Shown here one piece after another: positions 18,733 through 26,992 of a stretch of 64,000 nt of DNA. A model generated the notes under the pieces. That model was not told the DNA's origin. It searched no databases and worked only from the letters and a program-made list of their open reading frames with translations. Origin of the DNA: Desulfobacter sp. (GTDB lineage Bacteria > Desulfobacterota > Desulfobacteria > Desulfobacterales > Desulfobacteraceae); contig CP054837.1 of assembly GCA_028768525.1 (NCBI GenBank), positions 4,894,001 to 4,958,000 on the forward strand, written 5' to 3'. Position 1 is the first letter of the stretch, and every line of letters starts with the position of its first letter. Position numbers and translations under genes: made by a program.

Positions 18733-19089
18733 GCCGGGTACCGGTAGCGCAGCAGGGGGCACCCTATTCCTCTACCGGTATTACTTTCCACTGATCATCG
18801 GATACGCACCCAATTATTTGAACAGCTCTTGTTTCAGTGCGCTGCTTCGCAATTGGAGAATAGAAAAAGAATATCGTTGCAATTTCCCCCCAGGCGATGT
18901 TTAATCTGAACCTCGTTATCGGGGATTTTTTTTTCAGGCGGCTTTGAACCAATCCCGGCTCAGCCGTATAAGGCATACTCATGATCCTTATTATGTCTAT
19001 TATTGTTATTCTTATTGTTGGGATTTCCCACGGGGAGGTGGCCCCTTCTTGCAGGCCATGCTGTTTAAGATGCAAAGCGACGTTAAATT
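18733..19089. other. intergenic region, weak terminator only
   Basis: No convincing gene. A 5-bp stem CCTCG/CGGGG with a run of eight T at 18911-18933 is a weak terminator for the cyclase. A low-complexity T/A-rich repeat follows at about 18985-19020. The opposite strand has a 103-codon frame without a plausible start. Confidence 0.5.
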
Positions 19090-19698
19090 ATGGATAAACC
19101 GTTTTGGGAAGATTCATACAAGCTTGATGATGTGGCGACATTTGGGATCTCGCCTAATCCGACCATTCAGGAAAGATGGCCCATGTTTGAGAAAAACGGG
19201 GCTGTCCTTGATGTGGGGTGCGGAGAAGGGAAAAACGCAATATTTTTAGCTTCAAAAGGGTTTGTTGTCGATGCCTTTGATATTTCCGGGGCAGGGATAG
19301 AAAAGCTGAATCGTCTGGCAGTGAAAAACCGTGTTAACGTATCTGCCTGGGTTCAGGATTTACGGGATTATTCTTTTAATAAAGACTATGATGTGATCAC
19401 CTCCCATGGAACGCTTCATTTTGTCGCCGCACAAGACTGGAAAAAATTCATTTTAGAGGCCAAGGAAAAGACAAAAAGCCGCGGTATTCACATCATGCAG
19501 ATCTTCACCAATAGAATTCCCGCTTCACCGGATATTGAGCCTTTTGTCAAAGGACTTGCAAATGAAGGTGAGCTGTTCAAATTATATGAGGATTGGGAAA
19601 TCATCGAAACGAAATCATATATTTTTGAGGATGAACATCCCGGTGTGGAAACGCATTTTCATGCATCGAATAAAATCGTGGCAAGGAACCGAAAATGA
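19090..19698 (+). CDS. SAM-dependent methyltransferase (TehB-like)
   Basis: A 202-residue class I methyltransferase. Motif I is VLDVGCGEGKNAIFLASKGF, followed by DAFDISGAGIEKL (motif II acidic residue) and ITSHGTLHFV. The order and length resemble the TehB/tellurite-resistance methyltransferase group; the true substrate is unknown. Its stop overlaps the start of the DUF3795 gene (ATGA), so the two are translationally coupled. This begins a stretch of small enzymes (to 21727) with somewhat more AT-rich codons than the neighbours, which may have been acquired. Confidence 0.8.
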   Translation: MDKPFWEDSYKLDDVATFGISPNPTIQERWPMFEKNGAVLDVGCGEGKNAIFLASKGFVVDAFDISGAGIEKLNRLAVKNRVNVSAWVQDLRDYSFNKDYDVITSHGTLHFVAAQDWKKFILEAKEKTKSRGIHIMQIFTNRIPASPDIEPFVKGLANEGELFKLYEDWEIIETKSYIFEDEHPGVETHFHASNKIVARNRK

Positions 19699-20141
19699 AA
19701 AGAGAATTGAATGCGCCCTGTGGCCTGTATTGCGGTGTTTGCGGGGTATATGTCGCAAGCTGGGACAAGAACCGGAAACTGAAGGATAAACTCGCTGGGG
19801 CCTACAAGGTAAAACCGGAAGAAATTGAATGCAAGGGCTGCCTGTCCGATGAGAAGTTCGTTTACTGCCGGGTCTGTGGAATCAGGGCCTGTAGCACAGA
19901 AAAAGGTATTGATGGCTGCCATTCCTGTGATGAATTCCCATGCAGACAGATTCACGATTTCCCGATTCCTGCCGGCAAGGCGGAAATTTTACGTTCTGTT
20001 CCGGAGAGGAAAAAACTGGGGGATGCAAAATGGGCTGAAGCAGAAAGGCTGCGATATACCTGCCCCCATTGCAGCAGCAATCTGTTTCGGGGCGCTAAAC
20101 GGTGCGGGAACTGCAAAAGAATGGTAAGCGATGCCGGATAA
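19695..20141 (+). CDS. DUF3795 cysteine-rich protein
   Basis: A 148-residue cytoplasmic protein starting with the DUF3795 pattern APCGLYCGVCGVY, followed by CKGC, CRVCGIRAC, GCHSCDEFPC, about 13 Cys in the first 85 residues. The C-terminus adds a zinc-ribbon-like pair CPHC and CGNC. The many Cys suggest binding of zinc or an iron-sulfur cluster; no function is known. Its ATG overlaps the methyltransferase stop. Confidence 0.8.
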   Translation: MKRELNAPCGLYCGVCGVYVASWDKNRKLKDKLAGAYKVKPEEIECKGCLSDEKFVYCRVCGIRACSTEKGIDGCHSCDEFPCRQIHDFPIPAGKAEILRSVPERKKLGDAKWAEAERLRYTCPHCSSNLFRGAKRCGNCKRMVSDAG

Positions 20142-20264
20142 CGGAAAAAAATGATAATGATGGCCCTCAAACGTAAAGGTGGCATTACCGGATAGGGGCT
20201 AAATGAAGTTACAGGCGAACGCCTGCGATCCGGGGTGGGACCTTATGGCGTTAAAGGATTCGTA

Positions 20265-21167
20265 ATGGAAAAATATATTGTCTACCAGATAGATGCATTC
20301 ACAAGAACAAAATTCAAGGGCAATCCAGCCGGTGTCGTGGTCAATGCGGACGGGCTCTCTGACAACCAGATGCAGACAATTGCAAGGGAATTGAATAATT
20401 CGGAGACCGCATTTTTGTTCCAGCCGGATGGCAATGACTGTGACGGCCGAATACGGTATTTTACGCCAACAACTGAGGTGCCGACCTGCGGCCATGCAAC
20501 CATTGCCGCCATGTATGCCAAGGCCATTGAAGAGGACCTTGCCCCATGTGTGTTGAGCATCAAAACGAGAATAGGGGTGCTTCCCTTTGAAATCCGGCGA
20601 TCAGGGGACATGGTAAAAATATGGATGACCCAGGGGGAAATTGAGATCGGCCAGCCGCTGCCCCGGGATATTCAAGAAAAAATCATCTCATCCCTTGGGT
20701 TGTCCGATGGGGATCTGGATGTGAGGTGTCCCATTCAAATTGCATCCACCGGCCATTCCAAGGTAATGATCGGCATAAAAAGCAGGGAACGGCTTAATGG
20801 GCTTAAGCCGGATTTAAATGGGCTGAAAGAACTGAGCAAGCGGATTGATTGCAGCGGCTATTTCGTCTTTGTCCTGGCCCTGGACAATCCACATGTCCAG
20901 AGTCATGGCAGAATGTTCGCCCCGGCCATCGGGATCAGCGAAGATCCCGTCACAGGAAATGCAAACGGTCCCCTGGGCGCCTACCTGGTTCACAATGGAC
21001 TGGCCGGATCTTTAAATGATTCTTTCTCCTTTATTGGCTCGCAGGGTGAAGCCATTGGAAGGGAGGGGGCCGTAGAGGTGCAGGTGTCCATTGAGAATCA
21101 AACGCCGGTGCTGGTAAAAATTGCCGGCGAGGCGGTGGAGATTTTTAAGACGGTTATCGAATTATAG
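20265..21167 (+). CDS. PhzF-family isomerase/epimerase
   Basis: A 300-residue PhzF-type protein. It shows the family opening VYQIDAFTRTKFKGNPAGVV, the catalytic Glu in NNSETAFL, TPTTEVPTCGHATIA (the conserved CGH block) and the late SEDPVTGNANGPLGAY motif. PhzF itself isomerises an intermediate of phenazine synthesis, but most homologues, like this one without other phz genes nearby, act on unknown substrates. I chose the ATG at 20265 with AAAGGA 7 bases upstream over an in-frame ATG at 20235. Confidence 0.88.
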   Translation: MEKYIVYQIDAFTRTKFKGNPAGVVVNADGLSDNQMQTIARELNNSETAFLFQPDGNDCDGRIRYFTPTTEVPTCGHATIAAMYAKAIEEDLAPCVLSIKTRIGVLPFEIRRSGDMVKIWMTQGEIEIGQPLPRDIQEKIISSLGLSDGDLDVRCPIQIASTGHSKVMIGIKSRERLNGLKPDLNGLKELSKRIDCSGYFVFVLALDNPHVQSHGRMFAPAIGISEDPVTGNANGPLGAYLVHNGLAGSLNDSFSFIGSQGEAIGREGAVEVQVSIENQTPVLVKIAGEAVEIFKTVIEL

Positions 21168-21184
21168 CAGGGCAGACCTTAATC

Positions 21185-21727
21185 ATGGCCTATTCAATTG
21201 AATTGTATTTCGATACCGGGTTTGAAAGAAAAATTTTAAAATTATGGGAGCTTCTTTCAGAATCTGGGCTGCCTTCGATTATGCAGAAAATAGGCAGCCG
21301 TCCCCATGTTGCCATATCTATTCTGGATTCAATTAATAAGGCGGACATCCCCGGGATTCTCCGGTTCCTTGAAAAACGGCATCACCCATTTGAGATCCTT
21401 TTCCCGGCGATTTCCCTGATTCCGGGCGGGCATGGGGCTGTGGTCCTTTCTCCATCACCCAATGGCCGGTTGATTGATATCCAGAATGATCTGTATGATC
21501 ACCTTATTGAAAGGGGATATTCGCCCAGGGCGTTTTATCAGCCGGACAACTGGCTGCCCCATTGCACCGTTTCAAAGGAAATGGCGCTGGATGAAAGCAT
21601 TGAGACCATCCGGATCTGTGCGCAGGCCTTTGTCCCTGGCCCGGCAACGGTTGCGGCGGCTGGAATTATTGAGTTCCGGCCGAGGAAGGAATTGGGGACC
21701 TGCCGATTGGGGGAATACCGATCCTGA
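21185..21727 (+). CDS. 2H phosphoesterase / 2'-5' RNA ligase-like protein
   Basis: A 180-residue protein with the two short His motifs of the 2H phosphoesterase superfamily: RPHVAIS (about residue 38-44) and LPHCTVS (about 121-127), roughly 80 residues apart as expected. Members cleave or join 2',5' or cyclic phosphodiester bonds; the substrate is unknown. It lies 17 bases after the phzF-like gene and is probably co-transcribed. Confidence 0.75.
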   Translation: MAYSIELYFDTGFERKILKLWELLSESGLPSIMQKIGSRPHVAISILDSINKADIPGILRFLEKRHHPFEILFPAISLIPGGHGAVVLSPSPNGRLIDIQNDLYDHLIERGYSPRAFYQPDNWLPHCTVSKEMALDESIETIRICAQAFVPGPATVAAAGIIEFRPRKELGTCRLGEYRS

Positions 21728-21894
21728 CCGTCCAGATGTCGGCGCCTCCAGCGTTACTATGGAATGCCCTGGTACCCGTGATCCAAAAAACTTGATTATT
21801 TATGTAATTAAAGTTATATTTTCTGCCCTAAACCGCTGGATGTACAAGGGAAAGCGGATGCAAACTGACGCTGCGTAAGGAAAGGAGAGGGAAT

Positions 21895-22386
21895 ATGAAA
21901 GGTCTAAACCTGGGGCGGTACGCCGGTATCGGTATCATTTTGTTTTGCACGATGATGGTATCTGTTGCCTTTGCCGGCGGGGAGCCCGTGTCAAAAGAGG
22001 ACAGGATTCAGCATCAGAGGATGGGAAAACAACAGGCCGGGCATTTTACCGGCAAGGCGGACGTGGTTTATGAAAAGGATGGGTGGCGCCTCAACGTTTT
22101 TATTACCCAGAAGGGGAGCCGCTCCCAGGGAAGCCACGGCATTCTGCTGAAAAACGGCAAACCGGTGAATGGGAAAAAGGGGGAAACCCTTGAAACCGCC
22201 ATCGGTACCCTGCGGTACCAGGGGCCTTTTGGCATGCGGGCCAACCTGTGGGACAGCACCGGCTGGGTCATGGTTCACGCCCTTGTCAAACCCGAATGGA
22301 CATACCAGATAAAACCGGGGCCAGCCAGGCCGAACCTGGAAGGGCTTGAAAAGGCGCTGCAGGAATCCAGCAGGAATAAAGAATAG
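21895..22386 (+). CDS. secreted protein of unknown function
   Basis: A 163-residue protein with a signal peptide (IGIILFCTMMVSVAFAG). The mature part, rich in Gly and Lys, has no motif I recognise; WRLNVFITQKG and LRYQGPFGMRANLWDSTGWVM look like beta strands. GGAAAGGAGAGGG precedes the ATG. The next two genes follow at short spacing (13 and 2 bases), so 21895-23070 is a three-gene unit of exported or membrane proteins. Confidence 0.6.
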   Translation: MKGLNLGRYAGIGIILFCTMMVSVAFAGGEPVSKEDRIQHQRMGKQQAGHFTGKADVVYEKDGWRLNVFITQKGSRSQGSHGILLKNGKPVNGKKGETLETAIGTLRYQGPFGMRANLWDSTGWVMVHALVKPEWTYQIKPGPARPNLEGLEKALQESSRNKE

Positions 22387-22399
22387 GGGGGAGGCTTTC

Positions 22400-22828
22400 A
22401 TGGACAAGAGAATCAAATGGATATGTCTTATTCTGTTCTGCGGTGTATTTCTATGTACGGCCGCACTGGCTGCCGGGGATCAAAAGGATAAAAAAAAGAA
22501 AATCGGTTCCGATACCCAATACACGATGAAAGATAAGAAAAAATCGGACAGGAAGAAGCAGGAGGGCCTGGACAAGGTGGCGCCGAGTCTCAAAAAAGGT
22601 GAAAAGGCCGCAGGCGTCCTGGATAAACTCAGCCAGAAGATCGGGAAACTTGTAGACAAGGTCATGCCGGCCCCGGGTGCGAAAGAGATGGGCAAGGCTG
22701 CCGGCAAAACCGCCAAGGTGGGGGCCAAGAAGGCGAAAGAGTGGCGGACAAGGGGGGATGCCGTGGTCAGTGATTCCGGAGAACTCAAGATCTGGAACGA
22801 GAAAACCGGAAAATGGGAGGATTTCTGA
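22400..22828 (+). CDS. secreted lysine-rich protein of unknown function
   Basis: A 142-residue protein; the ATG at 22400 is chosen for GGGGGGAGG 5 bases upstream and the signal peptide it opens (ICLILFCGVFLCTAALAAG). The mature part begins with a run of Lys/Asp (DQKDKKKKIG), is strongly basic and contains several Ala/Gly/Lys-rich repeats, suggesting a disordered or nucleic-acid/polymer-binding periplasmic protein. It ends LKIWNEKTGKWEDF. Not recognised. Confidence 0.6.
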   Translation: MDKRIKWICLILFCGVFLCTAALAAGDQKDKKKKIGSDTQYTMKDKKKSDRKKQEGLDKVAPSLKKGEKAAGVLDKLSQKIGKLVDKVMPAPGAKEMGKAAGKTAKVGAKKAKEWRTRGDAVVSDSGELKIWNEKTGKWEDF

Positions 22829-22830
22829 AC

Positions 22831-23070
22831 ATGGGGATTTCAGACTCCCTGCTCGGGCTGGCCATTTTTCTGGGGCTCATGTTCATCGGATTCCTGTTTG
22901 TCCTGATACGGGGGAAAATCCATGGCGAAAAACCGTTGAAAAATCATCGCGGCCCGGCCGTGGAATTCCCGGAATCATCCTCCCGCGAAAATGATGGGGG
23001 GATGAACGCTGTCATGGACCGGGAAGCGCTACTGGGGGGCGATGTTACCATGGACAGCAACGATCATTAA
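22831..23070 (+). CDS. small single-span membrane protein
   Basis: A 79-residue protein with one membrane segment near the N-terminus (LLGLAIFLGLMFIGFLFVLI) and a polar cytoplasmic tail. It starts two bases after the stop of the upstream secreted protein, with GGAGG inside that gene's last codons serving as ribosome site. Not recognised. Confidence 0.5.
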   Translation: MGISDSLLGLAIFLGLMFIGFLFVLIRGKIHGEKPLKNHRGPAVEFPESSSRENDGGMNAVMDREALLGGDVTMDSNDH

Positions 23071-23219
23071 CCCCGGCCCATGCGGGTGACAATCTGATGT
23101 CCGGCCCCGGCAACCCTGGGGCGACCGGCATCCATTCTTGGGGGAATTCTCCTTGCCGGCCTTTGGGGGAAGTGGTAATCTTAATCATTATTAACCCGAC
23201 GGATAAAAGGCAGGACGAT

Positions 23220-23378
23220 ATGAAAATACGGATTCCCGCGCCTTTATACCACTTCTTTCCCATGCTCAGTGTGATTACCGGCTTTACCATGGTTGCACTG
23301 ATTCATCACCCCTTAAGTATCCTGACTGCGGCCGGACTGTATGCATATGCATTCCGGATTTTGTGGTTGCGGGCCTAA
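23220..23378 (+). CDS. very small hydrophobic membrane protein
   Basis: A 52-residue ORF from the ATG at 23220, with weak ribosome site AGGACG. Two membrane segments are predicted by eye (about 10-28 and 32-48), ending in AFRILWLRA. It lacks clear homologues that I can name, but the hydrophobic pattern and basic N-terminus look protein-like. Confidence 0.4.
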   Translation: MKIRIPAPLYHFFPMLSVITGFTMVALIHHPLSILTAAGLYAYAFRILWLRA

Positions 23379-23483
23379 AAGTGCGGTTTTTTTCCTTTCT
23401 GAAGCGATTACATGTTGATTTTATAAGCAACAATTAATATAGAAGGGGCAATTAGAATTTTAGATCAGCAAAAGGGGTAGTAT

Positions 23484-23524
23484 ATGTGACATAGACGGTT
23501 GATTCCTACAAACCACCGTCACAT
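23484..23524 (+). promoter_or_regulatory. interrupted inverted repeat upstream of the octahaem cytochrome gene
   Basis: ATGTGAC (23484-23490) pairs with GTCACAT (23518-23524), and GGTT (23497-23500) with AACC (23511-23514). It ends 42 bases before the ATG. It could be a regulator site with TGTGA/TCACA halves of CRP/FNR type at unusual spacing, or an mRNA leader hairpin. Confidence 0.4.
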
Positions 23525-23566
23525 CCGGTAAATAGAATAACAGCCAATATTTGGAGAGAAGAGACC

Positions 23567-24424
23567 ATGAAACGTACTTTCATTGCAGTATCTTGCCTTG
23601 TTATTTTTCTCATCACCAGCGATGCCTTTGCCCAGGAACCCCAGCAGACCCTTGATCTGCCCACGGGCACCATGACGCTTGTGGCCCCTGAAGGGTCCGA
23701 GCGGGAGGCCAAACGCTCACCGGTTCTCTTTCCCCACTCTCTTCATTTTGGTTATTCCTGTAAAGACTGCCACCATAAGTGGGACGGATCCAGCCCCGTG
23801 CAGAGCTGCGCCACGGCTGGCTGCCATGAAAATCTCTGGGCCTCCATTCCCGGAACCACATCCGATGACGAACCAAAGGTCAAATCCCTGACCGGTGCCT
23901 ACCATCAGGTCTGCCGGGACTGCCACCGCAAGGAAGTCAAACTCCAGAAGGACCAGGGGATAAAAGATGTTGTCACCGGGCCCATCGCCTGCGACGGATG
24001 CCATCCCGACCCCCATTCCGACATTGAAAATTCCGAAGAAAGCATTTCCGTACCCCTGGGCAGTTTGATGATCAATCCGCCCGAAGAGGTGGATGCCAAA
24101 AAGGGCCCGGTGAATTTTCCCCATGGCCAGCATTTTGAATTTGCCTGCCAGTCCTGCCACCATGACTGGGACGGGGAGAGCGAAGTGGAATCCTGCATGA
24201 GCTGCCATGAAGAGCTTGAACCCACCACCGGCCGGAACATAAAGAATCCGGACAATATCATGTATTATCTGGCGGCCTACCACAATGTCTGCCTGGACTG
24301 CCACAGGGATACCACAAAAGAACGAAAGGCCGTGATCAAGGCCGCTGCCAAGGAAGGCAAGACCCTTAAAGACGAGGCGCTTCCCAAGGCCGGCCCTGTG
24401 GGCTGCAACGCCTGCCATTCCTGA
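23567..24424 (+). CDS. periplasmic octahaem cytochrome c (two cytochrome c3 repeats)
   Basis: A 285-residue exported protein (signal peptide ending DAFA). It has eight haem-c sites in two groups of four: CKDCH, CATAGCH (CX4CH spacing), CRDCH and CDGCH in the first half, then CQSCH, CMSCH, CLDCH and CNACH in the second. The two halves align (FPHSLHFGYSC... versus FPHGQHFEFAC...), so it is a tandem duplication of the cytochrome c3 fold, with the distal ligand His residues in PHxxHF. It should shuttle electrons in the periplasm between hydrogenase/formate dehydrogenase and membrane complexes, perhaps the bd-like/octahaem complex 1.5 kb downstream. Monocistronic, with a strong terminator. Confidence 0.9.
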   Translation: MKRTFIAVSCLVIFLITSDAFAQEPQQTLDLPTGTMTLVAPEGSEREAKRSPVLFPHSLHFGYSCKDCHHKWDGSSPVQSCATAGCHENLWASIPGTTSDDEPKVKSLTGAYHQVCRDCHRKEVKLQKDQGIKDVVTGPIACDGCHPDPHSDIENSEESISVPLGSLMINPPEEVDAKKGPVNFPHGQHFEFACQSCHHDWDGESEVESCMSCHEELEPTTGRNIKNPDNIMYYLAAYHNVCLDCHRDTTKERKAVIKAAAKEGKTLKDEALPKAGPVGCNACHS

Positions 24425-24447
24425 TCATCAGCCACCCGGGATTTATA

Positions 24448-24485
24448 AACCTGGCAGGCCCGCATTGCTGCGGGCTTGCCAGGTT
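24448..24485 (+). terminator. terminator of the octahaem cytochrome gene
   Basis: AACCTGGCAGGCCCGC with complement after a 6-base loop (one mismatch), followed by TTTGTTG; 24 bases past the stop. Confidence 0.85.
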
Positions 24486-24541
24486 TGTTGCGTATTGGTA
24501 TAAGTTCAGTTTTGAGATTTAGATAATTTAAGGATAGCAGT

Positions 24542-25183
24542 GTGGGAAATAGAGCAAAAGGGCGGTTTCTGGTTTTTGAAGGTATAGACGGCTCCGGAAA
24601 GAGCACCCAGGCCAAGCGCCTGTTTCAGCGGCTGGCGGATATGGGCAAAGATGCGGTATCCACCTTTGAACCCTCGGACGGGCCCGTGGGACGGCTGATC
24701 CGGAAAATGCTGTCAGGGGAGGTCCCCGTGGACCAGCGGACCATTGCCTCGCTTTTTGCCGCCGACCGCACCGATCACCTGGTAACCCCAGGGGCCGGGG
24801 TGACGCATTGGGTGGATGAGGGCAAAATCGTGGTTTGCGACCGGTATTATTTTTCGTCCTACGCCTACCATGCCCAGTACATCGACATGGACTGGGTGAT
24901 CCGGGCCAACAGCCTGAATGCGGATATTCTGCGCCCCCATGCCACCCTTTTTATCGACGTGGAACCCGAGGTCTGCCTGGAACGGATCAAAGCGGCAAGG
25001 GAAAAGCTTGATATCTACGAAAAAATAGATATTATGAGGCAGGTCCGGTCCAATTATTTTAAGGCCTTCGACCGGTTGAAGGATGAGGAAAGAGTTATCG
25101 TCATCGACGGCAACGATACCCCTGAAAATGTAGCGGCAGCCGTCTGGAAAGAGGTCCGGCGGTTCATCGAACCCCCGGATTAA
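24542..25183 (+). CDS. tmk: thymidylate kinase
   Basis: A 213-residue dTMP kinase. P-loop FEGIDGSGKSTQAKRL (about 12-27), the EPSDGPVGRLIRK block (in place of the usual TREPGGT), DRYYFSSYAYH and a LID region ERIKAAREKLDIYEK. It phosphorylates dTMP to dTDP. The start is GTG at 24542 with AAGGA 7 bases upstream. DUF3842 and cooT follow closely on the same strand, forming a probable three-gene unit ending at the terminator 25856-25900. Confidence 0.9.
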   Translation: MGNRAKGRFLVFEGIDGSGKSTQAKRLFQRLADMGKDAVSTFEPSDGPVGRLIRKMLSGEVPVDQRTIASLFAADRTDHLVTPGAGVTHWVDEGKIVVCDRYYFSSYAYHAQYIDMDWVIRANSLNADILRPHATLFIDVEPEVCLERIKAAREKLDIYEKIDIMRQVRSNYFKAFDRLKDEERVIVIDGNDTPENVAAAVWKEVRRFIEPPD

Positions 25184-25199
25184 TGCCAAAAGGAGTTGA

Positions 25200-25616
25200 A
25201 TGAAAAGAATCTGTGTGATTGACGGCCAGGGCGGGGGCATCGGTTCCACCGTGATCAAGCGGCTCAAGGATCGTTTTGAGGAGCGGGTGGAAGTGATTGC
25301 CCTGGGCACCAATGCCATTGCCACGGCCCAAATGCTTAAAGCCAGGGCAAATAAGGGGGCTTCCGGGGATAATGCCATTGTCCAGACCGTGAAAAAGGCG
25401 GATGTGGTGATCGGCCCCGTGGGCATTATCATGCCCCATGCCATGATGGGAGAGGTTACCCCGGCCATGGCCGAGGCGGTCTGCCAGTCCGATGCCAAAA
25501 AGGTGCTGCTGCCCCTGACCCAGGAAAATATTTCCATCGTTGGCGTGACGGGATTCCCCCTTCCCCAGCTGGTGGACGAACTCATTGATACCCATTTGGG
25601 GCTGCTGAGCCCCTAA
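25200..25616 (+). CDS. DUF3842 family protein
   Basis: A 138-residue protein matching DUF3842: VIDGQGGGIGSTVIKRL at the N-terminus (a Gly-rich nucleotide-binding-like loop), ALGTNAIATAQMLKA, DVVIGPVGIIMPHAMMGEVTP and a C-terminal KVLLPLTQEN. The Rossmann-like start suggests binding of a nucleotide; no function is known. The ribosome site AAAAGGAG precedes the ATG, 16 bases after tmk. Confidence 0.82.
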   Translation: MKRICVIDGQGGGIGSTVIKRLKDRFEERVEVIALGTNAIATAQMLKARANKGASGDNAIVQTVKKADVVIGPVGIIMPHAMMGEVTPAMAEAVCQSDAKKVLLPLTQENISIVGVTGFPLPQLVDELIDTHLGLLSP

Positions 25617-25644
25617 ACCCATATTAAATCCAGGAGCTTTGATT

Positions 25645-25836
25645 ATGTGTGAAGCCAATGCATATCTCATGGAAGAAAACGGTGAGGAAACCCTGCTCAT
25701 GGAAGCGGTGGACAAGGTGGAGCCCGATGAAAACGGTATCCGCCTGATTTCTATTTTCGGAGACCAGAAATTCGTCAAGGGAAAAATACATTCCCTCTCC
25801 CTGGTGGACCACAAGGTTTATATCAGAACCGAATAA
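25645..25836 (+). CDS. cooT: CooT-family nickel-binding protein
   Basis: A 63-residue protein beginning MCEANAYLMEENGEE, the CooT signature in which Cys2 binds nickel in a homodimer; the body is a small beta-barrel (IRLISIFGDQKFVKGKIHSLSL). CooT supports nickel delivery to carbon monoxide dehydrogenase in Rhodospirillum. No CODH genes are in this window, so the partner enzyme lies elsewhere. I use the ATG at 25645 so that Cys is residue 2; AGGAG lies 9 bases upstream. A TTG two codons earlier is also in frame but would displace the Cys. Confidence 0.85.
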   Translation: MCEANAYLMEENGEETLLMEAVDKVEPDENGIRLISIFGDQKFVKGKIHSLSLVDHKVYIRTE

Positions 25837-25855
25837 AAGATCAGCCAAATGACGG

Positions 25856-25900
25856 AAAAAGGCGGGTAGGGGGCTTTCGATGCCCGTTACCCGCCTTTTT
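25856..25900 (+). terminator. terminator after cooT
   Basis: AAAAGGCGGGTA with complement TACCCGCCTTTTT, loop of about 19 bases with its own small hairpin. Confidence 0.88.
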
Positions 25901-25938
25901 AAATTTGACGATACCCTAAAAAAGATAAGGAGTGAAAC

Positions 25939-26991
25939 ATGACTCCGCAGATTCTTATTCCTTTGCCGGATACCATTCCGGTGCACTGGGGATGGTTCCA
26001 ATTGCTGCTGACGGTCACCTTTTTGCTGCATCTGCTTTTCATGAACGCCATGCTGGGCAGCGGCATCATCGCCCTGGTACGGGAGTTTAAAATGGACGCC
26101 AGAGGGGACCGGCTCAATCATGAAATGGCTGAAAAATGGCCCTACACCATTGCCCTGACCGTAAATATGGGGGTGGCGCCCCTGTTGTTTTTACAGGTGC
26201 TCTACGGCCATTTTATCTATACCAGCTCCATATTGATGGCGGTGTACTGGATTTCGGTTATTCTGCTGCTGATCATCGCCTATTATGCGGCCTATATCTA
26301 CGATTTCAAATTTGAAGCCATGGGGCAGGCCAGGAAAATTTTTATCGCCATCGGCGTGATTCTTCTCCTCTGGATCGCGTTTGTCTTTTCCAACAATATG
26401 GTGATGATGATCCGGCCGGAGGCCTGGCAGGCCTATTTCCGCAATCCTTTCGGCACGGTGCTGAGCCTGTCCGACCCCATGCTGGTGCCGCGCTACCTGC
26501 ATTTTGTGGCGGCCTCTGTGGCGGTTGCAGGTTTGTTCCAGGCCATTGTATGGAAGATGAAAAACAAGGATGACGGGGCGGTCCGCTCAGGGCTGAAATG
26601 GTTTGCCTGGGCCACCTGCCTCCAGTTTGCTATAGGAATCTGGTTTCTTCTTTCACTGCCCCATGGAAAGATGATGCTGTTTCTGGGCGGCAGCCTCCTG
26701 CATACGGCGCTGCTTGGCTGCGGCATCCTTATGGCTGGCGCAGCCCTTTTTGCGGCGGTGCGGGGCAATGTTTGGGGGGCGGCGGGGCTCACCCTTGCCC
26801 TGGTCCTGGACATGGTGCTGGTCAGGGACCTGTTGCGCCGGGCCTTTCTGGCGCCGTACTTTTCGCCGGAGGATTTGACAGTGGTGCCGGAATACTCCCC
26901 CATGGTACTCTTTCTGGTGTCGTTTGCCCTCGGGCTGGCCCTGATCGCCTATATGCTCAAGATTGCCGCGTCGGCGGGAAAGGAGGCCTGA
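25939..26991 (+). CDS. polytopic membrane subunit of a bd-like quinol-cytochrome complex
   Basis: A 350-residue integral membrane protein with about nine membrane segments. HWGWFQLLLTVTFLLHLLFMNAMLGSG at the N-terminus and the run NMGVAPLLFLQVLYGHFIYTSS followed by YWISVILLLIIAYYAAYIYDF show paired His in helices but no c-type haem motif. It has the helix layout of cytochrome bd-superfamily subunits (possibly a CydA-like or CydB-like partner). It ends one base before the start of the fused bd/octahaem gene, whose ribosome site AAAGGAGG lies in its last codons, so the two products are expected in one complex. Candidate haem-b ligands include the His of LLHLLF and RYLHFV. Family placement is tentative. 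Confidence 0.7.
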   Translation: MTPQILIPLPDTIPVHWGWFQLLLTVTFLLHLLFMNAMLGSGIIALVREFKMDARGDRLNHEMAEKWPYTIALTVNMGVAPLLFLQVLYGHFIYTSSILMAVYWISVILLLIIAYYAAYIYDFKFEAMGQARKIFIAIGVILLLWIAFVFSNNMVMMIRPEAWQAYFRNPFGTVLSLSDPMLVPRYLHFVAASVAVAGLFQAIVWKMKNKDDGAVRSGLKWFAWATCLQFAIGIWFLLSLPHGKMMLFLGGSLLHTALLGCGILMAGAALFAAVRGNVWGAAGLTLALVLDMVLVRDLLRRAFLAPYFSPEDLTVVPEYSPMVLFLVSFALGLALIAYMLKIAASAGKEA

Positions 26992-26992
26992 T

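Noticed and set aside
18764..19075. 103-codon minus-strand frame between the cyclase and the methyltransferase
   Set aside because: It crosses a low-complexity repeat and lacks a good start. The C-terminal part looks mildly protein-like, but not enough to call.
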